DNA of 64,000 nucleotides from Rathayibacter rathayi. GTDB lineage: Bacteria > Actinomycetota > Actinomycetes > Actinomycetales > Microbacteriaceae. The notes beneath the pieces are model-generated. The model was not told where the DNA came from. It was given only the letters and a program-made list of their open reading frames with translations, and ran no database searches. This document shows positions 1 through 7,974 of this stretch, one piece after another. A program made the position numbers and the translations under genes. The stretch's first letter is position 1. Each line of letters starts with the position of its first letter. Where the stretch lies: positions 2,542,001 through 2,606,000 of the forward strand of contig NZ_CP028129.1 in the NCBI RefSeq assembly GCF_004011095.1. The letters are read 5' to 3'.

Positions 1-492
1 ATCACCGACGCCGGCCGCGCCGAGCTCACCGCCCGGGCGACCGATCTGGGCGACATCGAGGAGGAGCTCACCGACTCCGTCCGTCGCTTGGCCGACGAGG
101 TGCGCCTCGGCGTCGCGGAGGCGATGAAGAGTCTCCGCGCCGACCTGGCCAGCGCCGCCCGCGACGCGCGAGAGCCCGGTCGCCGTCCGGAGCACTCCGC
201 CGAGAAACAGCGCCCACAGGACCCGCCGACCGGCCCAGCCGACTCCCACCCGACCGACTCCCACCCAACCGGCTCCCACCCAGCCGGCTCCGAGCACACC
301 GCACCCGACGCGCGCACCGCCTCGCGCCTCGCCCTGCGCGACGCCGAAGTGCTGCTCACCGAGTTCCGTGACGAACTGCGCGCGCAGCTGCGCACCGCCT
401 CCGCCACGGGCTCTGTGACGACCGCGAGCGTCGACGCCCTGCGCGCCGCGCTCGAGCAGGCCCGCGCCGCCGTCCGCTCCACCCTGGGCTGA
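1..492 (+). CDS. PadR-family transcriptional regulator, C-terminal part (5' end outside window)
   Basis: The frame is open from the first base and ends at TGA 490-492, so about 163 C-terminal residues are present. The opening residues ITDAGRAEL look like the end of a PadR winged helix (the beta-wing sequence before the C-terminal dimerisation helices). A helical stretch rich in Asp, Glu and Arg follows, then a low-complexity tail with a repeated D/G-SHPT motif (roughly residues 80-100 of the visible part), and then a final helix. The tail is longer than in ordinary PadR proteins. The regulator class is inferred from this short stretch; the DNA-binding helix itself lies outside the window. The next gene is convergent. 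Confidence 0.6.
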   Translation: MTDAGRAELTARATDLGDIEEELTDSVRRLADEVRLGVAEAMKSLRADLASAARDAREPGRRPEHSAEKQRPQDPPTGPADSHPTDSHPTGSHPAGSEHTAPDARTASRLALRDAEVLLTEFRDELRAQLRTASATGSVTTASVDALRAALEQARAAVRSTLG

Positions 493-526
493 CGGCGCAG
501 TAGGCGGGGAATCCCAGGGTCCCCGC

Positions 527-2098
527 CTACTGCCGCCCTACCGCCAGCGCCTCCTCCTCCACGTCGAGGAACGCCAGCGCACTCACCACCGCCGGCTCCT
601 GATACCGCCCCTGCGCGCGGGCACGCAGCACCGCCTCCCGCTCGGCCGCGATCATCACGCGCCGAAGCCGGTTGTAGGCCTGCGGCAGCGGCTCCGCGCC
701 CTCACCCTCCGGCGGGTTCTGCAGCGCGTCGGCGAGGAACGTTGCATTGCGTCGCAGCCGGTCGAGCACCCGATCCTCGACCCCGTCCTGCGGTTCCTCG
801 TCGAGCCGTGAGAGACCAGCCGCCTGCGCCTCGGCAAGGAGCATCTGCTTCTCCACATGCTCCTGCATCTCGTTCGGAGCCGGCAACTTCAGCGCCCGAA
901 TGAGGCGCGGGAGCGCGAGACCCTCGACCAGGGTCCCCGCCACCACGACGAAGGCGAGGAACTGCAGAAACGCGCGCTGCGGCGTCTCCTCCGGCAGAAG
1001 GAACGCGGCCGCGAGCGTCACCACACCGCGGATGCCCGCGAAGGAGACCCCGATTGCGGTCGGCCAGGTCCACCCGCGCTGCCGCAATCGGCTCGGGCCG
1101 TGGCGGAAGAGCAGCGTCGTCATACACATCCAGGCCACGCGGCTGCCGATCAGCGCCGCGAGCACCGCCGCGCCGATGCCGACCGTCTGCCAGACCCCGA
1201 CCCCGGAGTCGGCGGTCGCCCGCACCACCGACGAGAGGCTGAGCCCGATGAAGAGGAACACCGCGTTCTCGAGGAGGAATTGGATCGTCCGCCAGTTCAG
1301 CGACTCCGCGATGCGCGCCTGCGCCGACTGGATGACGGGCGCGCGGAAGCCGAGGTAGAGCCCCGCGACCACGACCGCGAGTACTCCCGATCCGTGCAGC
1401 AGCTGTGCCGGGATGAACGCCACGTACGGCGTCACCAGCGAGAGGCTCGTGTCGAGCACCGACGACTGCACCTGCCTGCGGACGAAGCCGAGCAGCACGG
1501 CGACGCCGATGCCCACTCCGGCCCCTACCACCACGGCCAGCACGAAGTCGGCGGCGATCCGGCCGGGGGTCACCGTGCTCACGATCGCCAGGAGGGAGGC
1601 GTTCAGCGCTACCAGCGCGGTCGCATCATTGAGCAGGCTCTCGCCCTCGAGCACCGTCAGCATGCGCCTGGGCAGTCGGAGCCGACCTGCGATCGCCGTG
1701 ACCGCCACCGCGTCCGTGGGCGCCACGATCGCGCCGAAGGCGAGCGCCGCGGCGACCGTGATCGCCGGAACGACCATCCAAGCCACCGCGCCGACGACCG
1801 CGACTGTGAAAACGACGAGCCCGACCGAGAGCAGCAGGATGCTATCACCGCGAGCCCGCACATCGAGGACGGAGGTGCGCAGCGCCGCCGCGTAGAGCAG
1901 CGGCGGCAGAATCCCGAACAGCACCACGTCGGGCTCGACCACCACCGCGGGGATGCCCGGCACGAACGACGCGAGGGCGCCCACAGCCACCAGCGCGACG
2001 GGAGCGGACCATCCGACCCGGCCCGAGAGTCCGGTGACCAGGACAGTCACCACCACGAACGAGACGATCCACACGATCGCGACGACCGGTTCCTCCAT
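527..2098 (-). CDS. Na+/H+ antiporter, CPA1 (NhaP/NHE) family
   Basis: This 523-residue integral membrane protein has about 12 hydrophobic segments in residues 1-410 and a hydrophilic C-terminal tail of about 110 residues. The stretch GAIVAPTDAVAVTAI followed by LEGESLLNDATALV is the hallmark of CPA1 antiporters; the Asp of the ESLLND motif is the ion-binding residue in the family. It should exchange cytoplasmic Na+ (or K+) for H+ and help pH and salt homeostasis. The length is normal for actinobacterial CPA1 proteins. It stands alone, convergent with the PadR fragment, and no operon partner is visible. Confidence 0.93.
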   Translation of the reverse strand: MEEPVVAIVWIVSFVVVTVLVTGLSGRVGWSAPVALVAVGALASFVPGIPAVVVEPDVVLFGILPPLLYAAALRTSVLDVRARGDSILLLSVGLVVFTVAVVGAVAWMVVPAITVAAALAFGAIVAPTDAVAVTAIAGRLRLPRRMLTVLEGESLLNDATALVALNASLLAIVSTVTPGRIAADFVLAVVVGAGVGIGVAVLLGFVRRQVQSSVLDTSLSLVTPYVAFIPAQLLHGSGVLAVVVAGLYLGFRAPVIQSAQARIAESLNWRTIQFLLENAVFLFIGLSLSSVVRATADSGVGVWQTVGIGAAVLAALIGSRVAWMCMTTLLFRHGPSRLRQRGWTWPTAIGVSFAGIRGVVTLAAAFLLPEETPQRAFLQFLAFVVVAGTLVEGLALPRLIRALKLPAPNEMQEHVEKQMLLAEAQAAGLSRLDEEPQDGVEDRVLDRLRRNATFLADALQNPPEGEGAEPLPQAYNRLRRVMIAAEREAVLRARAQGRYQEPAVVSALAFLDVEEEALAVGRQ

Positions 2099-2199
2099 CG
2101 CGGCACTCCTTCGGGCGCCCGCGCGCCACGGCCCTCTTGTGGCCGTCCGGCGAGCGTGCGCGGCGAGCCTCCGCGGCGAGCGCCCGCGACGGACGGCTG

Positions 2200-3195
2200 C
2201 TACCGCCCGGCCTCGTGAATGTCGCGCGCCTTAGTGATGTGCCCCGGATCCACCGGGTTCATCCCGAGCACGATCTTGCCCCGCGAGTGCCGCTTCTCGA
2301 GATCGTCGAAGGCGTCCTGCACCTGATCGAAGGGGTAGAAGCCCGAGACGAGCACCCGCAGCTTCTGCTCGGCGACCAGGCCGACCAGCTCGCTCAGGAT
2401 CTCGGTGTCGCGCTGGGCCGTCTCGGCGTCGGGCCAGACGGCGCGCAGCTCGATCTCCTTGCGGTCGTCGCTGGAGTGGAAGCGACCCGCCGCGATGCCG
2501 AGCTCGTCGGCGAGGGCGTCGTTCTCCCCGCCGAAGTTGTCGAGGAACACCGTGACTCCGTCGCGCGCCGCGGCACGGATGCGCTCGGCGATTCCGTCGC
2601 CGTAGACCACCGGCTTCACGCCGATCTGGCGGAGGTAGTCGAAGTTGCGCTCGCCGCAGGTGCCGATCACGCTCGCGCCGCGCAGCTTCGCGAGCTGGAT
2701 TTCAAGGCTGCCCACTCCTCCGGCCGCGGCGGAGACGACAACCGTGTCGTCGGGTCCGACCTGCGTGGCCTCGAGCGCGCGCCAGGCCGTCACTCCGGCC
2801 AGGAACAGCGCGCCGCCGACCTCCCAGCTCACGGAGGCGGGCTTGGCGACGAGGTTCCGGCGCGGCACCACGACGTGGGTGGCATGCGAGCCGACGAGCG
2901 CGTGGCCGACCACGTCGCTGCGGAGCTTGATATCGGTGACGCCCTCGCCCAGGGCAACGATGACGCCCGAGAAGTCGGTGCCCTGGCGCATCGGGAAGGC
3001 GGCCGAGTGGTCGGAGTCGAAGAGTCCCTGTCGGATAAACGCCTCCATGTGATTCACCCCGGCGGCGAGCACCTCGACCAGCACCTCGCCCGGTCCAGGA
3101 CGGGGCCGGTCGACCTCGGCGATCTCGAGGACGTCCGCGTCGCCGAAGCGGCTGTACTGGACGACGCGGCTGGAGGTAGGGCTCAGGCGGGACAT
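2200..3195 (-). CDS. NADP-dependent zinc-free alcohol dehydrogenase / quinone oxidoreductase (MDR superfamily)
   Basis: The protein has 331 residues. The N-terminal GroES-like fold (VEVLAAGVNHMEAFIRQG) is followed by a Rossmann domain with VVVSAAAGGVGSLEIQLAKLRGASVIGT, the AAGGVG nucleotide-binding loop of quinone oxidoreductases. The cysteine ligands of the catalytic and structural zinc of classical ADHs are absent, which fits the QOR branch. The frame is open further upstream, but the ATG at 3193-3195 (MSRLSP) starts where homology begins. It probably reduces quinones or enones with NADPH. The small gene upstream and the divergent OhrR-like regulator suggest electrophile- or peroxide-responsive control; that link is inference. 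Confidence 0.88.
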   Translation of the reverse strand: MSRLSPTSSRVVQYSRFGDADVLEIAEVDRPRPGPGEVLVEVLAAGVNHMEAFIRQGLFDSDHSAAFPMRQGTDFSGVIVALGEGVTDIKLRSDVVGHALVGSHATHVVVPRRNLVAKPASVSWEVGGALFLAGVTAWRALEATQVGPDDTVVVSAAAGGVGSLEIQLAKLRGASVIGTCGERNFDYLRQIGVKPVVYGDGIAERIRAAARDGVTVFLDNFGGENDALADELGIAAGRFHSSDDRKEIELRAVWPDAETAQRDTEILSELVGLVAEQKLRVLVSGFYPFDQVQDAFDDLEKRHSRGKIVLGMNPVDPGHITKARDIHEAGR

Positions 3196-3254
3196 GCGCT
3201 CATCATCCGCCCCCACGCCCCGAAGCCCCTGACCCCCGAACGGGGACGTGCGGC

Positions 3255-3467
3255 TCAGGAGGCGTCGCTCGGGCAGTACAGCTGGGTCCGGGGTCCTGAA
3301 CGGTCGATCACATGCTCGGACATCGCTCGTCCGCAGATCGGGCACGCCTGACCGGCCGGCGCCTCCTGCTCGGGCTGGTCGTACGGGCCCAGCGGCGGCG
3401 GGCCGAGCCAGGGGAACAGCCGCGCGTTGAAGCGCTGATAGAGGGAGCCGGTCTTCTTCCGCGTCAT
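3255..3467 (-). CDS. small conserved protein with CPIC motif (possible zinc-binding)
   Basis: A 70-residue protein starting MTRKKTGSLYQRFNARLFPW. The N-terminal half is basic and aromatic. The C-terminal half has C-P-I-C, then a His in MSEHVID, then a final Cys in LYCP, a spacing that could hold one metal ion. I recall similar short proteins in Microbacteriaceae but no assigned function. The ATG at 3465-3467 lies only a few bases from the inverted repeat that precedes the divergent MarR gene, so both may share one control region. It may be co-transcribed with the quinone oxidoreductase downstream. Confidence 0.6.
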   Translation of the reverse strand: MTRKKTGSLYQRFNARLFPWLGPPPLGPYDQPEQEAPAGQACPICGRAMSEHVIDRSGPRTQLYCPSDAS

Positions 3468-3472
3468 ATTCC

Positions 3473-3484
3473 TTAGTGTACTAA
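3473..3484. promoter_or_regulatory. inverted repeat TTAGT-GT-ACTAA, candidate MarR/OhrR operator
   Basis: Perfect 5-bp arms flank a 2-bp centre in the 46-bp gap between two divergent genes. MarR-family proteins commonly bind short TTAG/CTAA palindromes next to their own gene. The position is consistent with autoregulation and control of the 70-residue gene and the oxidoreductase behind it. Confidence 0.45.
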
Positions 3485-3513
3485 CCATCAGTGCACGATG
3501 AGAGGATGTCGTT

Positions 3514-3954
3514 GTGGAACCCGACCCGCTCGCCCTCGAAAACCAGGTCTGCTTCTCCCTCGCCGTCGCGGCGCGCACCGTCATTGGCCTCTACCGGCCC
3601 GTGCTCGAACCGCTCGGGCTCACGCATCCGCAGTACCTCGTGATGCTCGCGCTCTGGGAGCGCAGCCCGCGCTCGCTCGCCGACCTCGGCTCCACCCTGC
3701 GCCTCGAACCGGCCACCCTCAGCCCGCTCGTGAAGCGCCTGGAGGCGAGCGGCCACCTCACGCGTGCTCGTAGCAGCGACGACGAGCGCCGCCTCGACGT
3801 CGCGCTGACCCCCTCCGGACGAGCGCTGCGCGAGCGGGCACTGCAGGTCCCCCCGCAGATCGTCGAGCGCCTCGGCGTCCCGCTCGCCGAGCTCACCGCG
3901 CTGCGCGACAGCCTCACCCGTGTGATCGGAGCGGCGACCCGAGACGCGCACTGA
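3514..3954 (+). CDS. MarR-family regulator, OhrR-like with N-terminal cysteine
   Basis: The protein has 146 residues and starts at GTG. The N-terminus LENQVCFSL puts a Cys at residue 13, matching the peroxide-sensing Cys15 of OhrR proteins, and Tyr27 matches one of the two tyrosines that stabilise the sensor. The second tyrosine position is Ala17 here, so the hydrogen-bond network is incomplete. The winged helix runs from about residue 45 to 105 (LADLGSTLRLEPATLSPLVKRLEASGHLTR; the wing is RSSDDERR). It probably represses until oxidised by organic hydroperoxide. No ohr gene is nearby, so its target is likely the divergent pair. Confidence 0.85.
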   Translation: MEPDPLALENQVCFSLAVAARTVIGLYRPVLEPLGLTHPQYLVMLALWERSPRSLADLGSTLRLEPATLSPLVKRLEASGHLTRARSSDDERRLDVALTPSGRALRERALQVPPQIVERLGVPLAELTALRDSLTRVIGAATRDAH

Positions 3955-4090
3955 CCCCCGCTTGGGGCGGCCGCGGCGAGCGCCTCACCCGCCGCACATC
4001 TCCGCACCGGGAAACTCCCGGTCACAGCGCGAGATCAGCCTCCGCTCGGTCCGCTCCCGGCCGTCGTGACTGCCTCGGTGCAACGGAGTA

Positions 4091-6241
4091 GTGTCGTCGC
4101 TCGTGACACACGAGGGTCCCCCGTCCGCCGCGGACGGATCACCGACCGATGCGACCGAGCTCCGCACCGCGAAGCACTTCTTCATCGGCGAGCCGCTCCC
4201 GAGCGACAAGCTCGAGGGACAGCTGCTGCAGAAGCGGCTCGCGCTCCCCATCTTCGCCAGCGACCCGCTCTCCTCCGTGGCCTACGCGCCGCAGGAGCTG
4301 CTGATGATCCTGCTGCTCGGCGGGCTTTCCTTCCTCACCTTCGCCCCCTGGGTCGCCGCCTGCGTGGTCGTGCTGCTGGTCGTGGTGGTGCTGAGCTACC
4401 GCCAGTTGATCCGGGCCTACCCGTCCGGAGGCGGCGACTACGAGGTCGCCCGCACCAATCTGGGCGAGACGGCGGGCCTCACGGTCGCGTCGGCACTGCT
4501 CGTGGACTACGTGCTCACCGTGGCCGTGTCGGTCGCCTCCGGAGTCGACAACATCATCTCGGCGATCCCCGAGCTGGCGCCGTTGCGGGTCGAGCTGGCG
4601 ATTCTCTTCGTGGTGCTTCTCGCGGCCGTGAACCTCCGCGGCGTCTCGGAGTCGAGCCGCGCTTTCGCGATCCCGACCTACCTGTTCGTCGCGAGCGTCT
4701 TCGTGATGGTTGTGGTCGGCCTGGTCCGCACCGTCTTCGGCGACGCCCCGGTGGCGGAGTCGGCGGGCTTCACCGTGCAGGGCGAGCAGCTCACGCAGGC
4801 GGCCGTGGTGCTCCTGCTGCTGCGCTCCTTCGCCAGCGGTTGCGCGGCGCTCACCGGTGTCGAGGCGATCTCGAACGGGGTGCCCGCTTTCCGGGTCCCG
4901 AAGGTCAAGAACGCGCAGCGCACGCTCGTCGCGATGGGGACGATCGCGATCGTGCTCTTCGTCGGGCTGACCGCGCTCGCACTGCTCTCCAACGTGCACT
5001 ACGCCGAGAACGCCTGCCACCTCGTCGGCTTCGCCGACTGCGCCACCACTCCGCAACGCTCGGTGATCGCGCAGGTCGCCGCAGCCACTTTCGGCAACAA
5101 CACGATCCTGTTCTTCATCATCCAGGCGGCGACCGCCGCCGTCCTGCTCCTGGCCGCGAACACCGCCTTCAACGGCTTCCCGCTGCTGGGCTCGGTGCTG
5201 GCCCGCGACGGCTATGCGCCCAAGTCGCTGAATACGCGCGGCGACCGGCTGATCTACTCCAACGGCGTGATCATCCTGGCGCTCGTGGCGGCGATCATCC
5301 TGCTCGTCTACCAGGCCTCGCTCACGAGCCTCGTGCAGCTCTACATCATCGGCGTCTTCGTGTCGTTCACGCTCGGGCAGTCGGGCATGGTCAAGCACTG
5401 GGTGCGGATGATCCGCAACGGCGAGGGCTCGCGCACCGTCTACATGAGCCTGGGCATCAACCTGTTCGGCGCGACTCTGACCTTCGCGGTGCTCGTGGTC
5501 GTCACGATCACGAAGTTCACCCACGGGGCCTGGCTCGTCTACCTGGTGATGCCGATCCTCGGATTCCTGATGGCCGGCGTCTACCGCTATTACCGAGACG
5601 TCGAGAAGGAGATCGAGGTCGACCCGACCACGACCTTCGGCGCGAACGGCGACCATGCGATCGTCCTCGTGGGCCGGATGAACAAGCCCACCCTGAAAGC
5701 GCTCGACTACGCCATCGCGGCGCGGCACGAGACGCTGGAGGCGGTGCACTCCTCCATTGACGACGCGCACACCGCGCAGCTTAAGGCTGACTGGGCTCGG
5801 ATGGACATCCAGGTGCCGCTGCGCTGCGTGGCCTCGCCCTATCGCGACATCTCCTACCCGCTGATCAAGTACATCAAGGCGCATCGACTCGAGCACGGCT
5901 CCGAGATCACCACGGTCTATATGCCGCAATACATCGTCGGGCACTGGTGGGAGGCTTTCCTGCACAACCACAAGTCGCGGCGGATCCGCCAGAAGCTGTT
6001 GCTGGTGCACGGAGTGACGGTGGCGCTGGTCCCGTGGCTGCTGGACTCCTCGGAGCTGATCTACGGGCGCCGGTCCCGGCCGATCCCCGGGCAGACGCGC
6101 CGAGGCGAGCCGGTGCGTCCGGTGACCCGTCGACCGATCCCGCCCGCGTCATCGCTTCCGCAGGGCGCCGCCGGCGAGGGAGCCCCGCGCATCCCGCAGC
6201 GTCCGGCCATGCCGAACCGTCCGCGCTCGAAGCGGCGCTAA
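4091..6241 (+). CDS. APC-superfamily permease, KimA-like potassium/amino-acid transporter
   Basis: This 716-residue membrane protein has about 12 helices in residues 55-520 and a hydrophilic C-terminal region of about 190 residues. The segment ASDPLSSVAYAPQELL and the following SYRQLIRAYPSGGGDYEVA are typical of the KimA (YdaO) branch of APC permeases, whose Bacillus member imports K+ and is controlled by c-di-AMP. The substrate here is not proven. The start is uncertain: GTG 4091 has a GGAG only 2 nt away, while GTG 4103 lies 8 nt behind a TAGTGT hexamer and could be a leaderless start. I see no c-di-AMP riboswitch in the 136 bp upstream. The basic, proline-rich last 60 residues are unusual. 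Confidence 0.88.
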   Translation: MSSLVTHEGPPSAADGSPTDATELRTAKHFFIGEPLPSDKLEGQLLQKRLALPIFASDPLSSVAYAPQELLMILLLGGLSFLTFAPWVAACVVVLLVVVVLSYRQLIRAYPSGGGDYEVARTNLGETAGLTVASALLVDYVLTVAVSVASGVDNIISAIPELAPLRVELAILFVVLLAAVNLRGVSESSRAFAIPTYLFVASVFVMVVVGLVRTVFGDAPVAESAGFTVQGEQLTQAAVVLLLLRSFASGCAALTGVEAISNGVPAFRVPKVKNAQRTLVAMGTIAIVLFVGLTALALLSNVHYAENACHLVGFADCATTPQRSVIAQVAAATFGNNTILFFIIQAATAAVLLLAANTAFNGFPLLGSVLARDGYAPKSLNTRGDRLIYSNGVIILALVAAIILLVYQASLTSLVQLYIIGVFVSFTLGQSGMVKHWVRMIRNGEGSRTVYMSLGINLFGATLTFAVLVVVTITKFTHGAWLVYLVMPILGFLMAGVYRYYRDVEKEIEVDPTTTFGANGDHAIVLVGRMNKPTLKALDYAIAARHETLEAVHSSIDDAHTAQLKADWARMDIQVPLRCVASPYRDISYPLIKYIKAHRLEHGSEITTVYMPQYIVGHWWEAFLHNHKSRRIRQKLLLVHGVTVALVPWLLDSSELIYGRRSRPIPGQTRRGEPVRPVTRRPIPPASSLPQGAAGEGAPRIPQRPAMPNRPRSKRR

Positions 6242-6265
6242 GGCCACACCCCCAGGAAACGGGTA

Positions 6266-6303
6266 GAGGGCCCACGGCGTCAGCCGCGGGCCCCCGATTT
6301 CCC
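6266..6303 (+). terminator. GC-rich hairpin after the permease gene
   Basis: GGGCCC at 6268-6273 pairs with 6288-6293, and an inner CGGC/GCCG at 6275-6278 and 6283-6286 extends the stem. It is followed by ATTTCCCCTTT, so it looks like a rho-independent terminator of the permease transcript. Confidence 0.6.
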
Positions 6304-6429
6304 CTTTCTGCCTTCCCCCGAAGGCGGCCCGCCCCAACGGGCCATGTCCGACGCTATCGGTGGGCTATGCACCGGCGCATCCTCCTCGCGGCGGATGCCT
6401 GTGATCCCTTCAGGGGACCGCGCCTACCT

Positions 6430-6700
6430 CAGCCGACGGTGCCGCGGCCGGTCGACCACCACACCGCAGCGACCGCGACCGCCGACCACCGCGCCGATCC
6501 CCGAGGCCGATCAGCCCGAGCGCGCCGCTCTCGTACTGCGCCCACCCGTAGCCGGGAAAGGGCCCGAGCTCCAGCACCGGATCGCCGAGACGAAGCGACC
6601 GCCTCGGTGGGTGAAACCGTCCCCCATCACATCGCTGGCGGCTCCGATGACGACTCCGGCAGTCGAATACCCGAGCGAGCGGATCCCCGCTGCGAGACAT
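6430..6700 (-). pseudogene. decayed small membrane-protein gene (tentative)
   Basis: No intact gene is visible between 6300 and 7223. On the minus strand, protein-like segments lie in three different frames in the right order. A hydrophobic stretch containing STAGVVIGAASDVMGD comes first, then LRLGDPVLELGPFPGYGWA, then a Gly/Val-rich stretch (GLIGLGIGAVVGG) reached if one G is dropped near 6500. This is what a membrane-protein gene broken by frameshifts would look like. No family can be named. Confidence 0.3.
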
Positions 6701-7211
6701 CCGCTTGCTCGGACGCCCCTCCAGACGCTTTCGACGCCGGCCTGCTTCGTCCGGCACATCCGCACTCCCGGGAAGGCCGACAAAGCTTGTCGTGCAGCTA
6801 TCTGCACACCCCGGCGAAAGCCGAGGACTTTCACCTGAGCGGCCATTCAGATGAGTGCTTCTCTCCTGACAGGACAGAAGCACTCCACGTCCGCGACAAT
6901 CTACCGCGTTAGGTCCATCCCACGGCGAGGAAAGCCCGGTTAGGGCGATACTGATCACCTGGACGTGAAGGGCCCGTAATGGTGGAACGTATCGCCAGAA
7001 CAGTTCACGGTTCTCTCCCTCGGCCCGCTCGTCTCGCGGGTGCTCGGCGCGGGACTATCGTCCGCGACGACGGTTCGAGGCCGGGCCGCGAGGGCCTCCG
7101 TTCGCGAAGCAGGCCTTCTCCGCTCTCGTCCCACTCCGCACCGGTGCCGACGAGCCCGCCTCCCCCGCCAGTCGGAGCGGCACGATCGAGGAGCCCGAAG
7201 AACGACAACCG
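6701..7211. other. intergenic stretch without a recognisable gene
   Basis: Short open frames exist on both strands, but none has a coding look, a ribosome binding site or a recognisable domain. The final bases hold the promoter of the next gene. Confidence 0.4.
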
Positions 7212-7217
7212 TAGAAT
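7212..7217 (+). promoter_or_regulatory. -10 hexamer TAGAAT, leaderless start of the Pr6Pr gene
   Basis: TAGAAT ends 6 nt before the ATG at 7224 and no Shine-Dalgarno sequence lies between, so the transcript probably begins at the start codon. Confidence 0.5.
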
Positions 7218-7223
7218 TGCACG

Positions 7224-7937
7224 ATGGTCCGGGCTCGGCTGCGGCGGATCGGAGCGGAAGTGCGGAAGGCGTTCGCGATCCTCCGTCTGGCCCTCGCCGC
7301 GCTGGGCGCGAGCGCCCTCGTCGGTGACTTCCTCTACACGCTGGGTTTCCGCGCGTTCCAGATCGACAACTTCTTCGCCTACTTCACGACGCAGTCCAAC
7401 ATGGCCGCAGTCGTCGTGCTGACCCTGTCCGGCCTGGCTGCCTTCTCGCGCGAGCGGGAACCGAGCTGGCTCAGCACACTGCGGGCCCTCGTGCTCACCT
7501 ACATGGTCGTGTCGGGGATCGTCTTCGGCCTGATCGCGGTCGAGGCGAACAACCGCGGCGTCCGCGTCGATGTGCCCTGGTCGAGCGCCCTGCTGCACTT
7601 CGTGATCCCGACGCTCGCGATCCTCGACTGGATCCTCGACCCCGTCCGCCGCCCGGTCGCGTGGCGGGGAGCACTGACCGTCCTCGGATTCCCGATCGTC
7701 TGGGGCGTGCTCACACTGGCCCGCGGCGCGCTGGTCGGCTGGTACCCCTACTTCTTCCTCGACCCCGCGCAGGTCGACGGGCCCGTGATCTTCGTGCTCT
7801 ACGACGTCGTCGTGCTGGGCCTGATCTCGGGCATCGCCGGGGTCGTCCTCGCCCTCAGCCGGGTGCGCCCGCTCGGCGCCGCGCCCGGGTCGGTGTGGTG
7901 GGGAGCGTTCGCGAGGCTCCGGGGGCACGCAGACTGA
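7224..7937 (+). CDS. Pr6Pr family membrane protein
   Basis: The protein has 237 residues and six predicted membrane helices: about 17-37, 55-75, 88-108, 120-138, 148-167 and 182-203. The motifs DNFFAYFTTQSNMAA near residue 50 and LLHFVIPTLAILDWIL near 120 are characteristic of the Pr6Pr (six-TM, FAR-17a/AIG1-like) family. The function of the family in bacteria is unknown. Its ATG follows a TAGAAT hexamer by 6 nt. It is convergent with the amine oxidase pseudogene. Confidence 0.87.
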   Translation: MVRARLRRIGAEVRKAFAILRLALAALGASALVGDFLYTLGFRAFQIDNFFAYFTTQSNMAAVVVLTLSGLAAFSREREPSWLSTLRALVLTYMVVSGIVFGLIAVEANNRGVRVDVPWSSALLHFVIPTLAILDWILDPVRRPVAWRGALTVLGFPIVWGVLTLARGALVGWYPYFFLDPAQVDGPVIFVLYDVVVLGLISGIAGVVLALSRVRPLGAAPGSVWWGAFARLRGHAD

Positions 7938-7974
7938 GACCGTGCGGGCAAGGAGCACGCCGGCCGGGAATACC

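Noticed and set aside
3955-4090. c-di-AMP (ydaO) riboswitch before the KimA-like gene
   Set aside because: The gap is 136 bp and none of the conserved paired elements could be matched by eye.
5947-6912. 321-codon plus-strand frame running past the permease end
   Set aside because: It is out of frame with the permease, rich in Arg/Pro/Ala with no domain, and crosses a terminator.
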